64,000 nt of DNA from Saxidomus purpurata (taxonomy: Eukaryota; Mollusca; Bivalvia; Venerida; Veneridae), in NCBI GenBank assembly GCA_022818135.1, contig JAFMSR010000003.1:10460915-10524914 (forward strand), written 5' to 3'. The notes under the pieces were generated by a model, which worked only from the letters and a program-made list of their open reading frames with translations, was not told the DNA's origin and made no database searches. Both the position numbers and the translations under genes were made by a program. Of the stretch, positions 10,692 through 22,244 are shown one piece after another. Every line of letters begins with the position of its first letter. The stretch's first letter is position 1.

Positions 10692-10795
10692 TTCATTTAT
10701 AAAGACGACCTTTATCCAGAAGACAAGAACAAGCCACAGTTGTATGAAATGCAAGGTCGGTCTGTTGCAAAACTTCTTCAGGATGCTGTGAAAAG
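10692..10795 (+). CDS. RNF213-like gene A, exon
   Basis: Follows 'tatgacgacag' and ends at 'gtatga'. It encodes FIYKDDLYPEDKNKPQLYEM followed by QGRSVAKLLQDAVK, entering in phase 0 and leaving two bases (AG) for the next exon. The next exon supplies C, giving Ser. No named domain; the last part reads as an amphipathic helix. The clean phase chain is the main evidence. Confidence 0.65.
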
Positions 10796-11994
10796 GTATG
10801 ACTATGATTGTCGGAATTTAACTTGAATATTAGCTCTTTAACCGCATTTCTACGTGTCTTTCGGATTGACAATACTTATTTGCAGGCAAATATTGCATGC
10901 ATATTCTATAATAACTTAAACACACGCATGTGGATGTATAAAATGTATCTATATTTTCTCTTTGCACCAATGTTGATATACAAATAAAGTAATTCTGAAT
11001 ATTTAAGTAAATAAACTCGAAGAACCCCAAACATTAGTTATGACGGTCAAAATCTATATTTTATGTAGCATTTAGAAAAAGGATCTTGAGTTATTTTCAT
11101 TTAAAACAGAAATTAAATTTGACCGTCGACGCGCGAAAATGTACCTTCGGAATATTCGACAATAATTGATAAAAAAAACCCCATAGAATTTACATTTGTG
11201 TCACCCTCTTTAAATGCAAAACAAATGATAAAAACTGATAGCCACTTTGTTTCCCTCAACAGAAACACACTATTTGCTTCAAAATAATCCAAGACTATTT
11301 GCTATGGCAACAGCGATTTGAAATTGTTCTTTTTTTATATTGGCTATACCCTATGAAAAAGGCATATCGTGGAAAGAAGACATGGAATATTTCACCAGAT
11401 CTGATATATATTGAAAGAGTATACAATGTTGCAACCAAAAATAAATGATGCTGTTATGAAATGATTACCGGAATAGTTTACTGCCCATGAAAATTGAGTG
11501 AGTGTTGACATCATATTGTGGCATGTGACGTTATTTTTAGAGTGAACAATGACGCCTTTGGTATACTTTTTCAAAATGTTGTAGCTTTGTATGTACTGGA
11601 CGTAGGTAACTGAAATTTTAAAATATTGTTATTGAAATATTGTTTGTTCAAAATATGCAAGAAAGCTAGTTTCCAAGTATTATGTCCGAAGACCCATTTT
11701 CCCGTGTCGCTGGTCAGATAGTAATTTGTTCAGAGATTCAAGTCTTTTTTCTCAGCAAAAGTAACCATGTTTGTAGAAATAAGGAAAACATATGAAATTA
11801 ACAGTACACGAGTACATTGCGTGTATATATTTAGTTAAACATATCAGTTATTTTTGTGATCGGCAAATATTTTGGTATGTGTTTTTGAAAATATAATGTA
11901 CATGTATATCTAAAGAAAAAGAACGAACTGATGATGAACTCAATAAATAATGTTTTGGTAGAAGAGTCATTTTAGTAAACAAAATTTTACCTAG

Positions 11995-12176
11995 CGTGCA
12001 TTATTCTGCTGATGAAGAAGACATCGAAAGCGTGAGTCTGGAAAGAGTTAAAGGACTTATTATTGAGTGTGTGCCAGCGGCACTAGCGCTAGTGAAAGAT
12101 GTCGATGAGAACAAAGAAAGGGAAAAACTAAAGATAGAACTAGTCATGAAACTGCTTTATATAGATGAAACTGCAG
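11995..12176 (+). CDS. RNF213-like gene A, exon
   Basis: Starts after 'ttttacctag' and ends at 'gtaggt'. It completes the split Ser codon, then reads VHYSADEEDIESVSLERVKG, LIIECVPAALALVKDVDENK and EREKLKIELVMKLLYIDETA, leaving one base. The sequence is predicted helical and lacks a signature motif. The open frame continues to 12424, but that stretch is hydrophobic, low in codon structure and lies past a good donor, so I treat it as intron. Confidence 0.7.
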
Positions 12177-12652
12177 GTAGGTGGAGAATAAATTTTATCT
12201 ATTATGTGAACTTATTAAAACATTTGCTTGTGTTTATTGTAGGAATGTTTTTGTTGCTTTCGTTGTTTGGTGTCAACCTGGTGAGAGAGAAAATTGTTAA
12301 GAGAAGATACTATGAAACAGCTGACAAATGTATTTTAACTGTTTTACTATATTTCTTGCTGTCTACTGTCTATTACTGGCATTGTCATTCCTTCGTATTA
12401 CGTAAGCTTTATATCAGCTCATGAACGTGTTACCATATAATGGTAATGTCCTTATAGTCAAGACACAATAAGATTACTTCTTTCTGTTTGAGGTTAATTC
12501 CATATGGATAGAGTCTCGATGGCGATAAATATAAGATGTAAGAACTTCTTTCAATTTATTAGTATAAATTGACGCACAGAGACAATATTTTATTGCTGCG
12601 GAAGTCGTACCGATGACCCGAACTACTGCTCGTATAAAAGACTAACTGCAGA

Positions 12653-12990
12653 AGGTGGCGCGTTGGTCCAGTTGTTAACGATCTTGACTGCCATTCCGGA
12701 GGTCCCCGGTTCGAATCCCGGCCTGGGCACTGGGAATTCAGAAACGCTTTTCAGTGTTTCACACCCATCTTGAGATGAACTGGTTTGAGCGAAGAGGTAG
12801 TCTCACGTGTATCGGTGCTATACACCGGTACGTTAAATAACCATTGGGTTTATTCGTAAAAGAGCTAGTGTCTGTTACCATGATTCTGCATCTCTTCATC
12901 CTACGCCTGACAGGGGGCTTAACAAGTTCACCCGGGGAAAAATCACAGGGTCAGCCGGGACTATAAAAATCTAAATAAAGAAGGATAATA
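12653..12990 (+). repeat. Full-length tRNA-headed SINE
   Basis: Head: 'ggtggcgcgttggtccagtt' and 'ccggttcgaatcccggcc' (box B). Body: 'cacccatcttgagatgaac'. Central domain: 'tatcggtgctatacaccgg', shared with the SINE at 2940. The 3' part includes 'gcctgacagggggcttaac', and a 3' A-rich tail ends '..aaataaagaagg'. It lies in the intron between 12176 and 13170. Confidence 0.72.
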
Positions 12991-13169
12991 AATATGTTTT
13001 TAAGAAATGTTAGTTATATTTTAAAATCTTTTGTACAGATAAGTCTCGAGTGTTATCCTTTAATCCTAAGTTTTACGGGGCCTACTTTAGTGCTTTTATA
13101 AATCCCCAGAACATAGTTTCATTAGTTCTATGTTTTTACTATATGAATATTGTCTCAAATTGATTTCAG

Positions 13170-13320
13170 ACCAAACTTGTTCTTTTTTGTACGGAATTTG
13201 CTGTGTTATTGCAAAATTTTTATCTGAGAAAGAGAATGAATATCAAGGATTCACCCAGCCGTGTGACTGGATGATAGAAGCAGCATCCTATGATAAAGTT
13301 ATTGAGGCTGGTTCATTCAG
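13170..13320 (+). CDS. RNF213-like gene A, exon before the E3 module
   Basis: Follows 'aaattgatttcag' and ends at the consensus donor 'gtaagt'. It takes one base from the previous exon (giving Asp) and leaves two (AG). It encodes QTCSFLYGICCVIAKFLSEK, ENEYQGFTQPCDWMIEAASY and DKVIEAGSF. The 'W..E.A.....I..AG.FRR' pattern that bridges into the next exon resembles the segment just upstream of 'TPLLASLISVID' in vertebrate RNF213. That resemblance is from memory of the family, not an alignment. Confidence 0.72.
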
Positions 13321-13399
13321 GTAAGTTCGAGCAACTGATATATGTTTACTCACCTGAGCACTTGTGCAAAAGGTCAGCTATTGTAATCATTCACCGTCC

Positions 13400-14290
13400 A
13401 GCGTCTGTCATTTCATAAAGAAACAACTGGATCAATTTTAACAAAACTTTACATGGGTGTTCCCGAGGTGACCCACATCAACGATTGTTCAAAAGCATTA
13501 TATCCAATAAGAACTGTGGTTGTTTTGGCAACTATTACGAGTGACTTCTCAAAAACTGAAAGGTCAAGAGCTTAGATAGCTGACAAGTAGCATTGATTAA
13601 TGAACCTCTACCAAGAATATTGAAATCATGAACCCCGAGTCAAAATTATCACCGCTTTCGGGTCACTTTATTTTACATACGTTTCAATAGGACAGTTTTG
13701 AAAATATTTTTCTCTGAAACCACAAAGACCAGAGCTTCGTTATTTGGCAAAAAAGCATTGCGTAGTAGATCTCTATTTATATTTCTGAAATCATGACCTC
13801 CAGATAAAAACTAACCCCGCCGCGGGGTCACTTTATTGTACATAGGCTTATATAGGAAACACTACTAAAATCTTCTTCTCCAAAACAACAGGGCCTGCAG
13901 CTTAGATATTTGATGTATAACATTATTTATTATACCTCTACTAATATTCTTCAAACAATGCCCATTGAGTCCAAATTGGCCACAGCTTTTCATATAGACG
14001 TATGTAGGAAAAACTTTTAAACTCTTCTTCTACATGGTGTAGATCATATATATTTGGTGTGTAGCATTGTTTAGCATTGTCCAGTGGATCTGTACCACGT
14101 TTGTTAAAACAATCATGCCCCTAGGTTCAAAATGTATTAGGCCGGGGTTCACGTGTTTTACATAGATATTATTTAGGAAAAACTTTAAAAAATCTTCTTC
14201 TCAGAAACCACAAGACATAAAGCTTAGATAGTTGGCATTGTCTAGTGAACCTCTATCAAGTTTGCTCAAATCATGACCCAATAGTGAGCA
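13400..14290 (+). repeat. Intronic long-period tandem repeat (~165 bp, 5-6 diverged units)
   Basis: Recurrent landmarks are 'agagcttagatag' (13568), 'agagcttcgttatttggc' (13731), 'gcagcttagatatttga' (13898), 'gatcatatatatttggtg' (14043) and 'aagcttagatagttggc' (14219). Each is followed by 'gcattg' and 'aacctctaccaag'-like text. Units also share 'ggggtcactttattgtaca' and 'aaaatcttcttctc'. A reverse-oriented relative lies at 59560-60000. Confidence 0.7.
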
Positions 14291-14536
14291 CGTGTGGCCC
14301 AGACCAAAAAGTATTGTCCTCTCACGAAGTTTGTTCACATAATGCTCCAATAGACATAACTGTCCACGCCCATAGGATTACATGTACAAGGTTTAACCTA
14401 TTATTTTCAATATCCAAAGACCCATTTAGGCATAGGCCTCTCAAATATCATGAACAGGTTGATCTTAACCAGTAGTAGCCTCAATTGAGGTTTCGTTCAC
14501 TAGATCAAATGTCAAGGACAGTTATTTTCAAATTAT

Positions 14537-14640
14537 TATCCCCCGCCAAAAGGCGGAGGGATATTGTTTTTGCGTTGTCCGTCTGTCCGTTCGTCTGTCC
14601 GTCCGGAGTCATAAGTCAAGAACCAATGGATATATTTTCA
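14537..14640 (+). repeat. Dispersed molluscan-type repeat start ('cccccgcc...gtccgtctg')
   Basis: 'atcccccgccaaaaggcgg' forms a short hairpin, followed by 'agggatattgtttttgcg' and a run of 'gtccgtctgtccgttcgtc'. The same 'ctgtccgt' run occurs near 8220, 9355, 45970 and 50320. The end of the repeat is not clear. Confidence 0.5.
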
Positions 14641-15388
14641 TGAAAGTTAAAATAAGTGTTCAAAAGCATAACGACACGGCGCACTCACACCTTTTGTCAA
14701 GATTGGATTAGTATCTCCAGAGTTATTGCCCTTAAAATGTTTTTTTTTCTATCTTCAATATAAAAACATTAAAATTCTAGTTCACTTAAACCAGTCATCA
14801 AAATTAAATTGTATTTGGCTCAAGTAATTTAATGATCACTCTTTCAATTATCTACACCCTACACTTCCTGAGTTTTCTTAAGTATTCTTTTTAGAAACTT
14901 ATAATTTTTTGTTTTCTGAAAATAATAGTACTGATAGAATAACAGTGATCTTTATAATGACACTCTGTTTTTACAATTACTACAGATCAAATATGTGCCC
15001 ATTCTTCTAATGGCTTTCTTTGCCAAAAGATGTGTTGAACTGATTTTTCAGCTTTTCTTATAATAATCACAGTAGGACTTTTATATTGAAAATGGTTTCC
15101 TGATAAACTCCAAAACTTTAAGAGACGAACACTTTAACTGGACGCATTTTGAAATAACTAAAACTCTTCCAAGTAAAACATTAAGGGAAAATATCTTCCC
15201 TCACAACAAGACAAATCAAAAGGCAGTTATATCCGGTAAAATAATCGAAATAAGACGTTTATGATCTGTTTCAGTTTTCATAAATGAGAATGATCACAAT
15301 GATCACAATGATTTGCATATAGCTTTTGCTGTTTTAACCTTTTCATTTGAGTTGTTGACAACCCGTCAATTGTAAATATTTTTTAAAG

Positions 15389-15557
15389 GCGTTCATGTTT
15401 GAAGATCCTCCAGTCAAAGGTGTCACCAGTTCTTGCCGGCGTCATTGCAATACTTGATACAAACCAAAACATTGACATTTGCAAAGATGACACATCTGCA
15501 TGGAAAAAGGAACTGTGGTTGAAAGTCCTAAACACACCAGATGTTTTGGATGTAAAG
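15389..15557 (+). CDS. RNF213-like gene A, E3-module exon
   Basis: Begins after 'ttttttaaag' and ends at 'gttggt'. It closes the split Arg codon and encodes RSCLKILQSKVSPVLAGVIA, ILDTNQNIDICKDDTSAWKK and ELWLKVLNTPDVLDVK. The pattern 'V.P.LA..I...D.N.N......W...LW......' corresponds to a conserved part of RNF213 that precedes the RING finger in the vertebrate protein. This is the strongest family evidence in gene A. It enters in phase 2 and leaves in phase 0. Confidence 0.75.
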
Positions 15558-15849
15558 GTTGGTAGCTGCTGATATGCTTAACTTTTCCAAAGTTTAACAT
15601 TGAAATGAATATGAGTAAAGAATATGTATTGTAAAAAACATCATTTTAAGTCCTCGAAAATTGAGACATGAGCCGCAAAACGACCAGAAAATAATTATCC
15701 TATACTGTATATGAAAGAAATTGAGTCTTATTTATAATCACTTAACACTTTAAGTAGTTGATCTCTATGTATGAGTATAATGAATTTCACATCAAGATGT
15801 ACCTGAGATATTGTTACATGGCTTATGATTTAATGATTTCAGTATTCAG

Positions 15850-16000
15850 TCGCCAACCCGCAAAAGTGAACTTCAGGAAGCAATGGTAGTATACACCGGA
15901 ATTGGAGAAAAGGTGTTTCAGTCAAAGATGCCATTTTCATGGATGATAATGGCCCGGATAAGCGACGTTCTACTGACAACCAAAACAGCTTCACTTGAAG
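15850..16000 (+). CDS. RNF213-like gene A, last exon found (ends before the RING)
   Basis: Uses the second of two nearby AGs ('agtattcag'); starting three codons earlier at the first AG would shift frame into a stop. It encodes SPTRKSELQEAMVVYTGIGE, KVFQSKMPFSWMIMARISDV and LLTTKTASLE. 'PFSW.I' is a recognisable RNF213-family landmark. It leaves one base, so another exon must follow, but I find none downstream on this strand. The C-terminal half, including the zinc-binding RING cysteines, is therefore missing from the window. Confidence 0.72.
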
Positions 16001-16692
16001 GTCAGTTTATAGAAACAGGAAATATCTAAATGGAATGATAAAATCAACTGTATTTTAAAGACAATTGAACAGGAATGTGAGATATGTGGCCACAAAGGGT
16101 CAGACACCCTGGTTATTCACAATAAGGGTCTTAGCTAATAAAAGGCCAGCTTCTGGTTTCCGTAATTGGTTATTGTATAGCTACTCTTACAGTAGGTAAA
16201 TAATGATGTACATAACTAAAAGAGTTAAGAATTTCCTATTTGAAAATGAAAATGACTGAAATAAAAAAAAATGTTTGCTTATGTTTTTCAATAGAATTTG
16301 CGCATATTTAACAAATATGGTGGTTTGCACATTGTCAATGTAAACCATAAAGGTACGCAATTTCTCTTTAAAATTGAGAAAGTCTGCGTTATATAAATAA
16401 ATTTCACAGGTAAGATACTTTTGCTACAGTCTGGGAAAAGTGTACACTATTTCTCTTTCACAAACAAATGATTCATTTTAGTCAAAGAGACATACTTTAC
16501 TTCACGGCTGGGAATCACGTGACTTTTCGGGTAGCTGGCACGATCGAAATGGCCGACTAATTTCATCGCTACGGCGAGGATTTTCATGTAATCATGTATG
16601 ATTGAACTATTTTTATTTTTAAAAAAAAAACCCACCCAAAAAAAAAAAAAAACCCCCCCCCCAAATAAAAAACACCCCCCCCCCAGATTGTA

Positions 16693-16736
<44 letters not shown>

Positions 16737-16787
16737 TAAAAAAAAACCCAAAAAAAAAAAAAAAAAAAAAAAAACCCCCCCCCCCCC

Positions 16788-16862
<75 letters not shown>

Positions 16863-18742
16863 CCCCCCCCCCCCCCCCCCCCACAAAAAAAAAAAAAAAA
16901 AAAAACCCCCCCCCCCCCCCTTTTGATAACTCCCACGTCAAAGTTTACGGCTTCTTTTCGGATAATAACTAGCATTCTTTTTAGTATATTATTTCACGTA
17001 GAAAGTCTGATATTTTAGGTCATAATCCCTTTTGTTGTTTAATAACAGTATAGAACACTAGTGATACCGAAGGTGATTAAGTATGCTGTTTAAATTGAGA
17101 ACTAAAGACTCGGTCATTCATGATAGCAAGACAATAAGTTGTTTGAATGGACTTTTTTGAAGCAACTGAAAATGTTTACTGAAAAGCCAAGATATATATA
17201 TTTCTATTGTTTATCAAAAATATATTTCAAAAGATTGCAAAGCCTAGCAACTATGCAATTTTATATTGCCTAGGAACCATGCCATTATATTGTATACTGT
17301 TTGGAGTTACTTAAAGTTTTCAAACTCACGTAAAATCATGTAAACTTGAGCATTAAGGGGTGCACCTATGATTTTCAATTTGATAACAATTTGAAAATTA
17401 TCAGTTAAATAGTTAAAACTACTGGCACCTTGGACAGATAAAAAGCATTGAACTTAAGTTTTGTGTAAATTTTGAATCCTGGCTACTTATGTTTTCGACG
17501 GTGTAAGCATAATTACGACACAAAACGTAGCTGAAGTAAAATGAATGTCATTTTTGAGGCTACTCTCTTCTAAATAAAAAACAATATTTTTTAAAGCAAC
17601 AATCTTCAATATTTACATTTCTAGGTCAGATTCAAGGAGGCAGCCATTTTTCATTTCCCACAAAATGACGTTTTATGAATTCGACGATTTCATTGGTTGA
17701 TCAAAATAAGTGGGGCTTAAAAGTCTATATACGCTCTCATATTTCAAAAGTCAACTTCAATAAATGTTTCTGGAAAAAAATACGATAAAAGTTTCTGTTC
17801 ATTGTCATTTCTTTAACTGTAAACTTCAAATAACAGGATTAGATAAAGTCGTTTTTTTAATTTTCATTTTTCTATGAAGAGAAAAAACACATCTCACTTG
17901 TCTATTGTCTATTGTTCATTTGAGCAAAAATGGCACAAAAAGGTATAATTTCTCTTACAACTCTAATTGAGCTGCAAAATAACATTACTCTTAACCTGAA
18001 ATAAAAATATGAAAGGGACTTGTCAATAGATGATTTAGCAGTCTGTAACCGTTAGAAGATACAAGTGTAAACATGCACTTTGGAAACACCCTGTACATTT
18101 TCTTTGACATATCACGTGATCCAAACCGGAAGTTATGAATGTAGCAGACGTACGTACAATTTTTTCTTCTTAATTTTTACATGAAAAAAGTGATTTTATT
18201 AAGTATCATAGTTACAAACATTTTGGAAATAACAAAAACAGTACTAATCTATTATAATGAGTATAAAAATCAATTAATACATGTCTAATTTCTATGTTTT
18301 GATCAGTTTGATATTTTGTGCGGCACAGGGTAGCATTTGTTTACATCCGGGTTGGTGGAGCTTTAAAAAATCTCGCGAGATTTGTAAAATAAACAAGAAA
18401 AATGGCCACCGTCGAATTCATAAAAACGTCGAAAATTTAAGAAGCCACGAAATGACATTCAGGCATTTGGCAATGTCAGAATGCCACTATAGTTAATAAA
18501 TTCAATATAGACGTGACCACAATGTATGTAAGGATATGTTTTTGAGATAACTTTTCATATAATGCTATGTTCATATTTTTGTTGACTAGCGACAATAGAG
18601 TAATGCAATCTCCTCCTCTATGAGATGTATGGAATTCTTTTCATGTATTGAAATTCACTCAGCATCTATGTAACAATTATGATAGTCAACATTGTGTGCA
18701 TAAGTGCAATTACAGCTTCAAAATCCTGCAGAATCCATTTAA
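16001..18742. other. Non-coding interval after gene A's last visible exon
   Basis: No exon, tRNA or complete transposon recognised. It contains the A/C homopolymer block at 16621-16920 and AT-rich sequence with scattered 'atcacgtgat'-type palindromes (around 16510 and 18110). The open frame at 18281-18496 has no homologue I recognise and no splice support. Confidence 0.5.
16621..16920. other. A/C homopolymer block, probable sequencing/assembly artefact
   Basis: Roughly 300 bp of almost pure A runs (the longest over 60) alternating with C runs of 3-22. It is flanked by ordinary sequence on both sides. No known biological repeat alternates long homopolymers so irregularly. The Gly/Phe-only reading on the minus strand is an artefact of it. 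Confidence 0.75.
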
Positions 18743-21638
18743 GGTGGTATGCTTGGAAAAAAACTACTCGATAGATTTTCTTTAAACTCGCTATATTTCA
18801 ACCTTATTCAATTCCAAATAAAAAACTGCAAAGAAAAAGATAGGTCACCGTCCTTGATTTCGCGCAACAGGCGTTTATAAATGTAGTATGTTTTCTTAAT
18901 TTTTAAGGTTTCAAAAAAATCGAAAAATCGACAGTCATGTCAGTTTCTTTTTTTTTCTGTCCTCGAAACAATAAATTTTATAATGCTTATCAGATGTATA
19001 ACTGGTTGAAATGTATCTTTGAGGTAAAGGCATTACCGACCGATTCATCATCGCCATAAAGAAAAATAAAGCATTTAAAATTACCCCACCCACTTCTAAA
19101 TCAACACGAATTGTAGACAATTCTAAATTGTTTGCCATACAAAAATTGACCGATAAATTTTTTAAATTCTTTTTTTACTTAACCTTTAGACCTAGAAGGA
19201 CATAAAAATTTAAAAAAAATGACATGTCCCCGTGCTTTCTTTTTCGGCACGGGCGTTCGAAAATGCAGTGATTTTATGCTTAAAGTAAAGAAATTCTTTA
19301 AAATCGGCATATATAATATATTGGGGATTTCTTAACATTGCATCGAGTAAATTTAAGATTTCTTACCATCTACAACTTTGGGAAGGATCGTGAATTTCGG
19401 GAGAGTAAGTCTATACCAAAATGTGTGTCTACATTTTGTAATCGATAAAAATAGAACAGATATTTTTACCCCACCCACTTCGAGTTTTTTTTTTGAAATC
19501 TGATTATTTCCCGTACCGAATGCATTCTTAGGGTTAGATTTGGTGCTATATGAATTTGATGGATGATTCAATAACGTTCACGAACGCACAGAAGCACCCA
19601 TGGACCACGTAACTAGGGAATGTGGTGTATTTGCCTTATAAAAGCCAAGATTCCTTGAAATGATGTAGGAATACAGTTCTGTAAGAGGTTTATTGGTCCA
19701 CATGAAATGAATATTTTTGTGTCCAGCCATATTACTCGTTAGGCTTTTTGGAATAGTGGACCAATTTCAAGTAATGAGAAAACAAGTCACAATGATCTCT
19801 TTAATATTTATTTAATGTTATTTTAATCTGCTGCACTAATATGTAAGAAATAATTATATCGATAATTAGACTTACATGTGTTTTAGACTTTTAAAAAATA
19901 TACGAATGTACCAGTTATAATTTTTCAACATGATAAACAATTATTAGCAAATTGTTTAATAACTGATTATGAATGCTACAATTGAACAGCTTGTATTAAA
20001 GTCCCAGGATCTTTTTGAATCTACCGATATTATAAAATCAATATATACTGATAGAATAGTGATAGAACCATGTTCTATTCACTCTAAAACATTGCTGACA
20101 CATTCAATTCTTTTGTATTCAAGTCTTTTTTATATTTTGCAATATCACTGAAAAAAATTCTGTTCTATATTTCTTACATGTACATTGATTTCAAAAGTAA
20201 AGTTATGAATGTTTTTTGTACAAATAAGTCATTTCCACCGGTAAGACAACGTTCTTGGTAACATGAGAACTACTTGTCAATATGGTTCTGGGACTTTAAG
20301 CTAAACTAATGGTACAGTTTGCTCTGAAAAAAAAACGATCAGGTGTAAAGTTTTGTAAATCTTTGAGCAACACATCTAACATGAATATTTTCTAAAATAT
20401 GACTGCCATGGTTACCAAATATCAAATTCACAAATATTACGGCCATGACGGCCCTATATTGCTCTGCTCATGGAGTAGCATTGCCCTTCATGACAAGGTC
20501 ACAAATCCAACACACCACACAAATAACTAAATATTAACTCTCACAGTCCTATGTCCACCAAGACAAATCCAAGGAATGGGCACTATATGCTCAGGTTAGG
20601 CAGAAAGTGTAAAAATGTGAATTCTATTTCTTTGAAAAACAACACTTTTAGACAAGAATAAAATATTCAAATAATTATGTGTACTGATAAATTAGTTAAA
20701 AGTAAAATATAGTGTCACTATACAGTGTTAAATAGTTGTAGTCAACTTTGAATGTGAAAGGAATCAGTCTCAAATCATACAAAAGTAGTGTTTACTGGAA
20801 ATTTCTATTCTTCAAAACAAAACTGATAATTACACCAAAGTATAAGTATTATCTCATTCACATACATATTACCAGATAAGTACACTGCAACAATAAAAAG
20901 GTGTATACAGTATAGGTCTATATGCATGTACATTTATATAGAAATTCAAAGTTACAAATGTACACAAATAATCTCATGGTTATATATTAATTTAGATTGA
21001 TTAAATACATGTATCCTTATACTGTTCTATGCCATTTTATCAAGAGGTCTTATTTTGTTTGTTAACTTGAATTACCAAACACATGTTTTTCACAATAAAA
21101 AGCAATCAGGTGACATGGTGCTGAATCACATTTTTTCCAACAGATATATTGTCAGTCAGTGTTTATGCCTGATTTCTAGTGAGTAATTATGCCAACTCAT
21201 TACTGATGACTTTCACAGCAAAATCCATTCAGATGGACTGTTTGCACTAGTCTAGTCTGACAGAAAACAACACCAAGCTTTGTAGAACTTGTACTGCAAT
21301 GAATAAAGAACACATACATTAAGCTGACATGATAAACATGTAAGATTTTTTAAGGTTTTAGAATGCAAGCTGGCAATGTTGTTGTAACTGAACCTTATTT
21401 CACATTCATAAATAAATACACATGCTGATCTGTTGCCATTGCATCATAGAATATCAAAATATCAATGAAATATGTCAAATAGTCAATACCAGTTATGTCA
21501 ATATTAAATTGCTAGGTTGCTTATAAATACATTTGTCATGAACATATAAACTTTCCACTCAAAAAACAGTTATTTTTATACATATAGTAGAAAATAATAA
21601 CTTTAAATGAACTAATGACATGCACAACCAAAGTTTAC

Positions 21639-21729
21639 CTCCATTTTGATTTCCACAATCCAAAATCCCAATCAGGTGAAAACTTGGTAAGTCCAGCCAT
21701 CAAGTTGTTCAGAGTCTTGTGATGCAAGC
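21639..21729 (-). other. Exon-like segment, unknown minus-strand transcript
   Basis: On the minus strand, 'cttcattttag' precedes it and 'gtaaac' follows it. One frame is open (LHHKTLNNLMAGLTKFSPDW...), but it does not chain in frame with the segment at 22071-22244. It could be a non-coding or decayed spliced transcript. Confidence 0.25.
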
Positions 21730-22070
21730 CTAAAATGAAGACAGTTGAGGAAGAATTGCATATAAATTATTACTTTTTATCTTAAAAATCACAACATAAT
21801 GCATTCTTATAAATGTTATCTTATTTTTTGCTCTCCAAAATATAAGAATGTATGTTCATCTTGATAAGTGTGCCTGAATATAACTGCAAGCATAAAATAA
21901 AATAAATATATAATTAAGTTCACCATCTCAGGACTTTGAAACAAATTATATGGTACATATGGTATGTTACTATGAAAATTGATAAACAAATCAACATATT
22001 ATAAGTAGATAATTAACAGCTATGGATGTTTTTCTACATACTTGATGCCACTTAGTTGTCATGTACATAC

Positions 22071-22244
22071 CTTAAATAATCCAACAGATTGCATTCTAGA
22101 GGACTGGGTTGCTTTTGTTCTGTACCACTCAGGAATCATAACTTGAAGTAACAGACTTCTCCCCATGTAATAATGGATGTAACTAATAACTCCATTGTTC
22201 ACCAGGGGTATTGTCCCAATATGTCAGGTAAAACATCTGTTTTC
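22071..22244 (-). other. Exon-like segment, unknown minus-strand transcript
   Basis: On the minus strand, 'gttttcag'-like sequence precedes it and a consensus 'gtatgt' follows 'TTATTTAAG'. The best frame reads GVISYIHYYMGRSLLLQVM and IPEWYRTKATQSSRMQSVGL but contains a stop near its start. I do not recognise it. Other consensus minus-strand donors occur at 23326 and 23500, hinting at a multi-exon transcript. Confidence 0.28.

Noticed and set aside
12177..12424. Membrane-protein extension of the 11995 exon
   Set aside because: Lies beyond a good donor (gtaggt), and the next exon at 13170 chains in phase with the shorter form.
16447..16975. Gly/Phe homopolymer frames
   Set aside because: Direct readout of the A/C homopolymer block.
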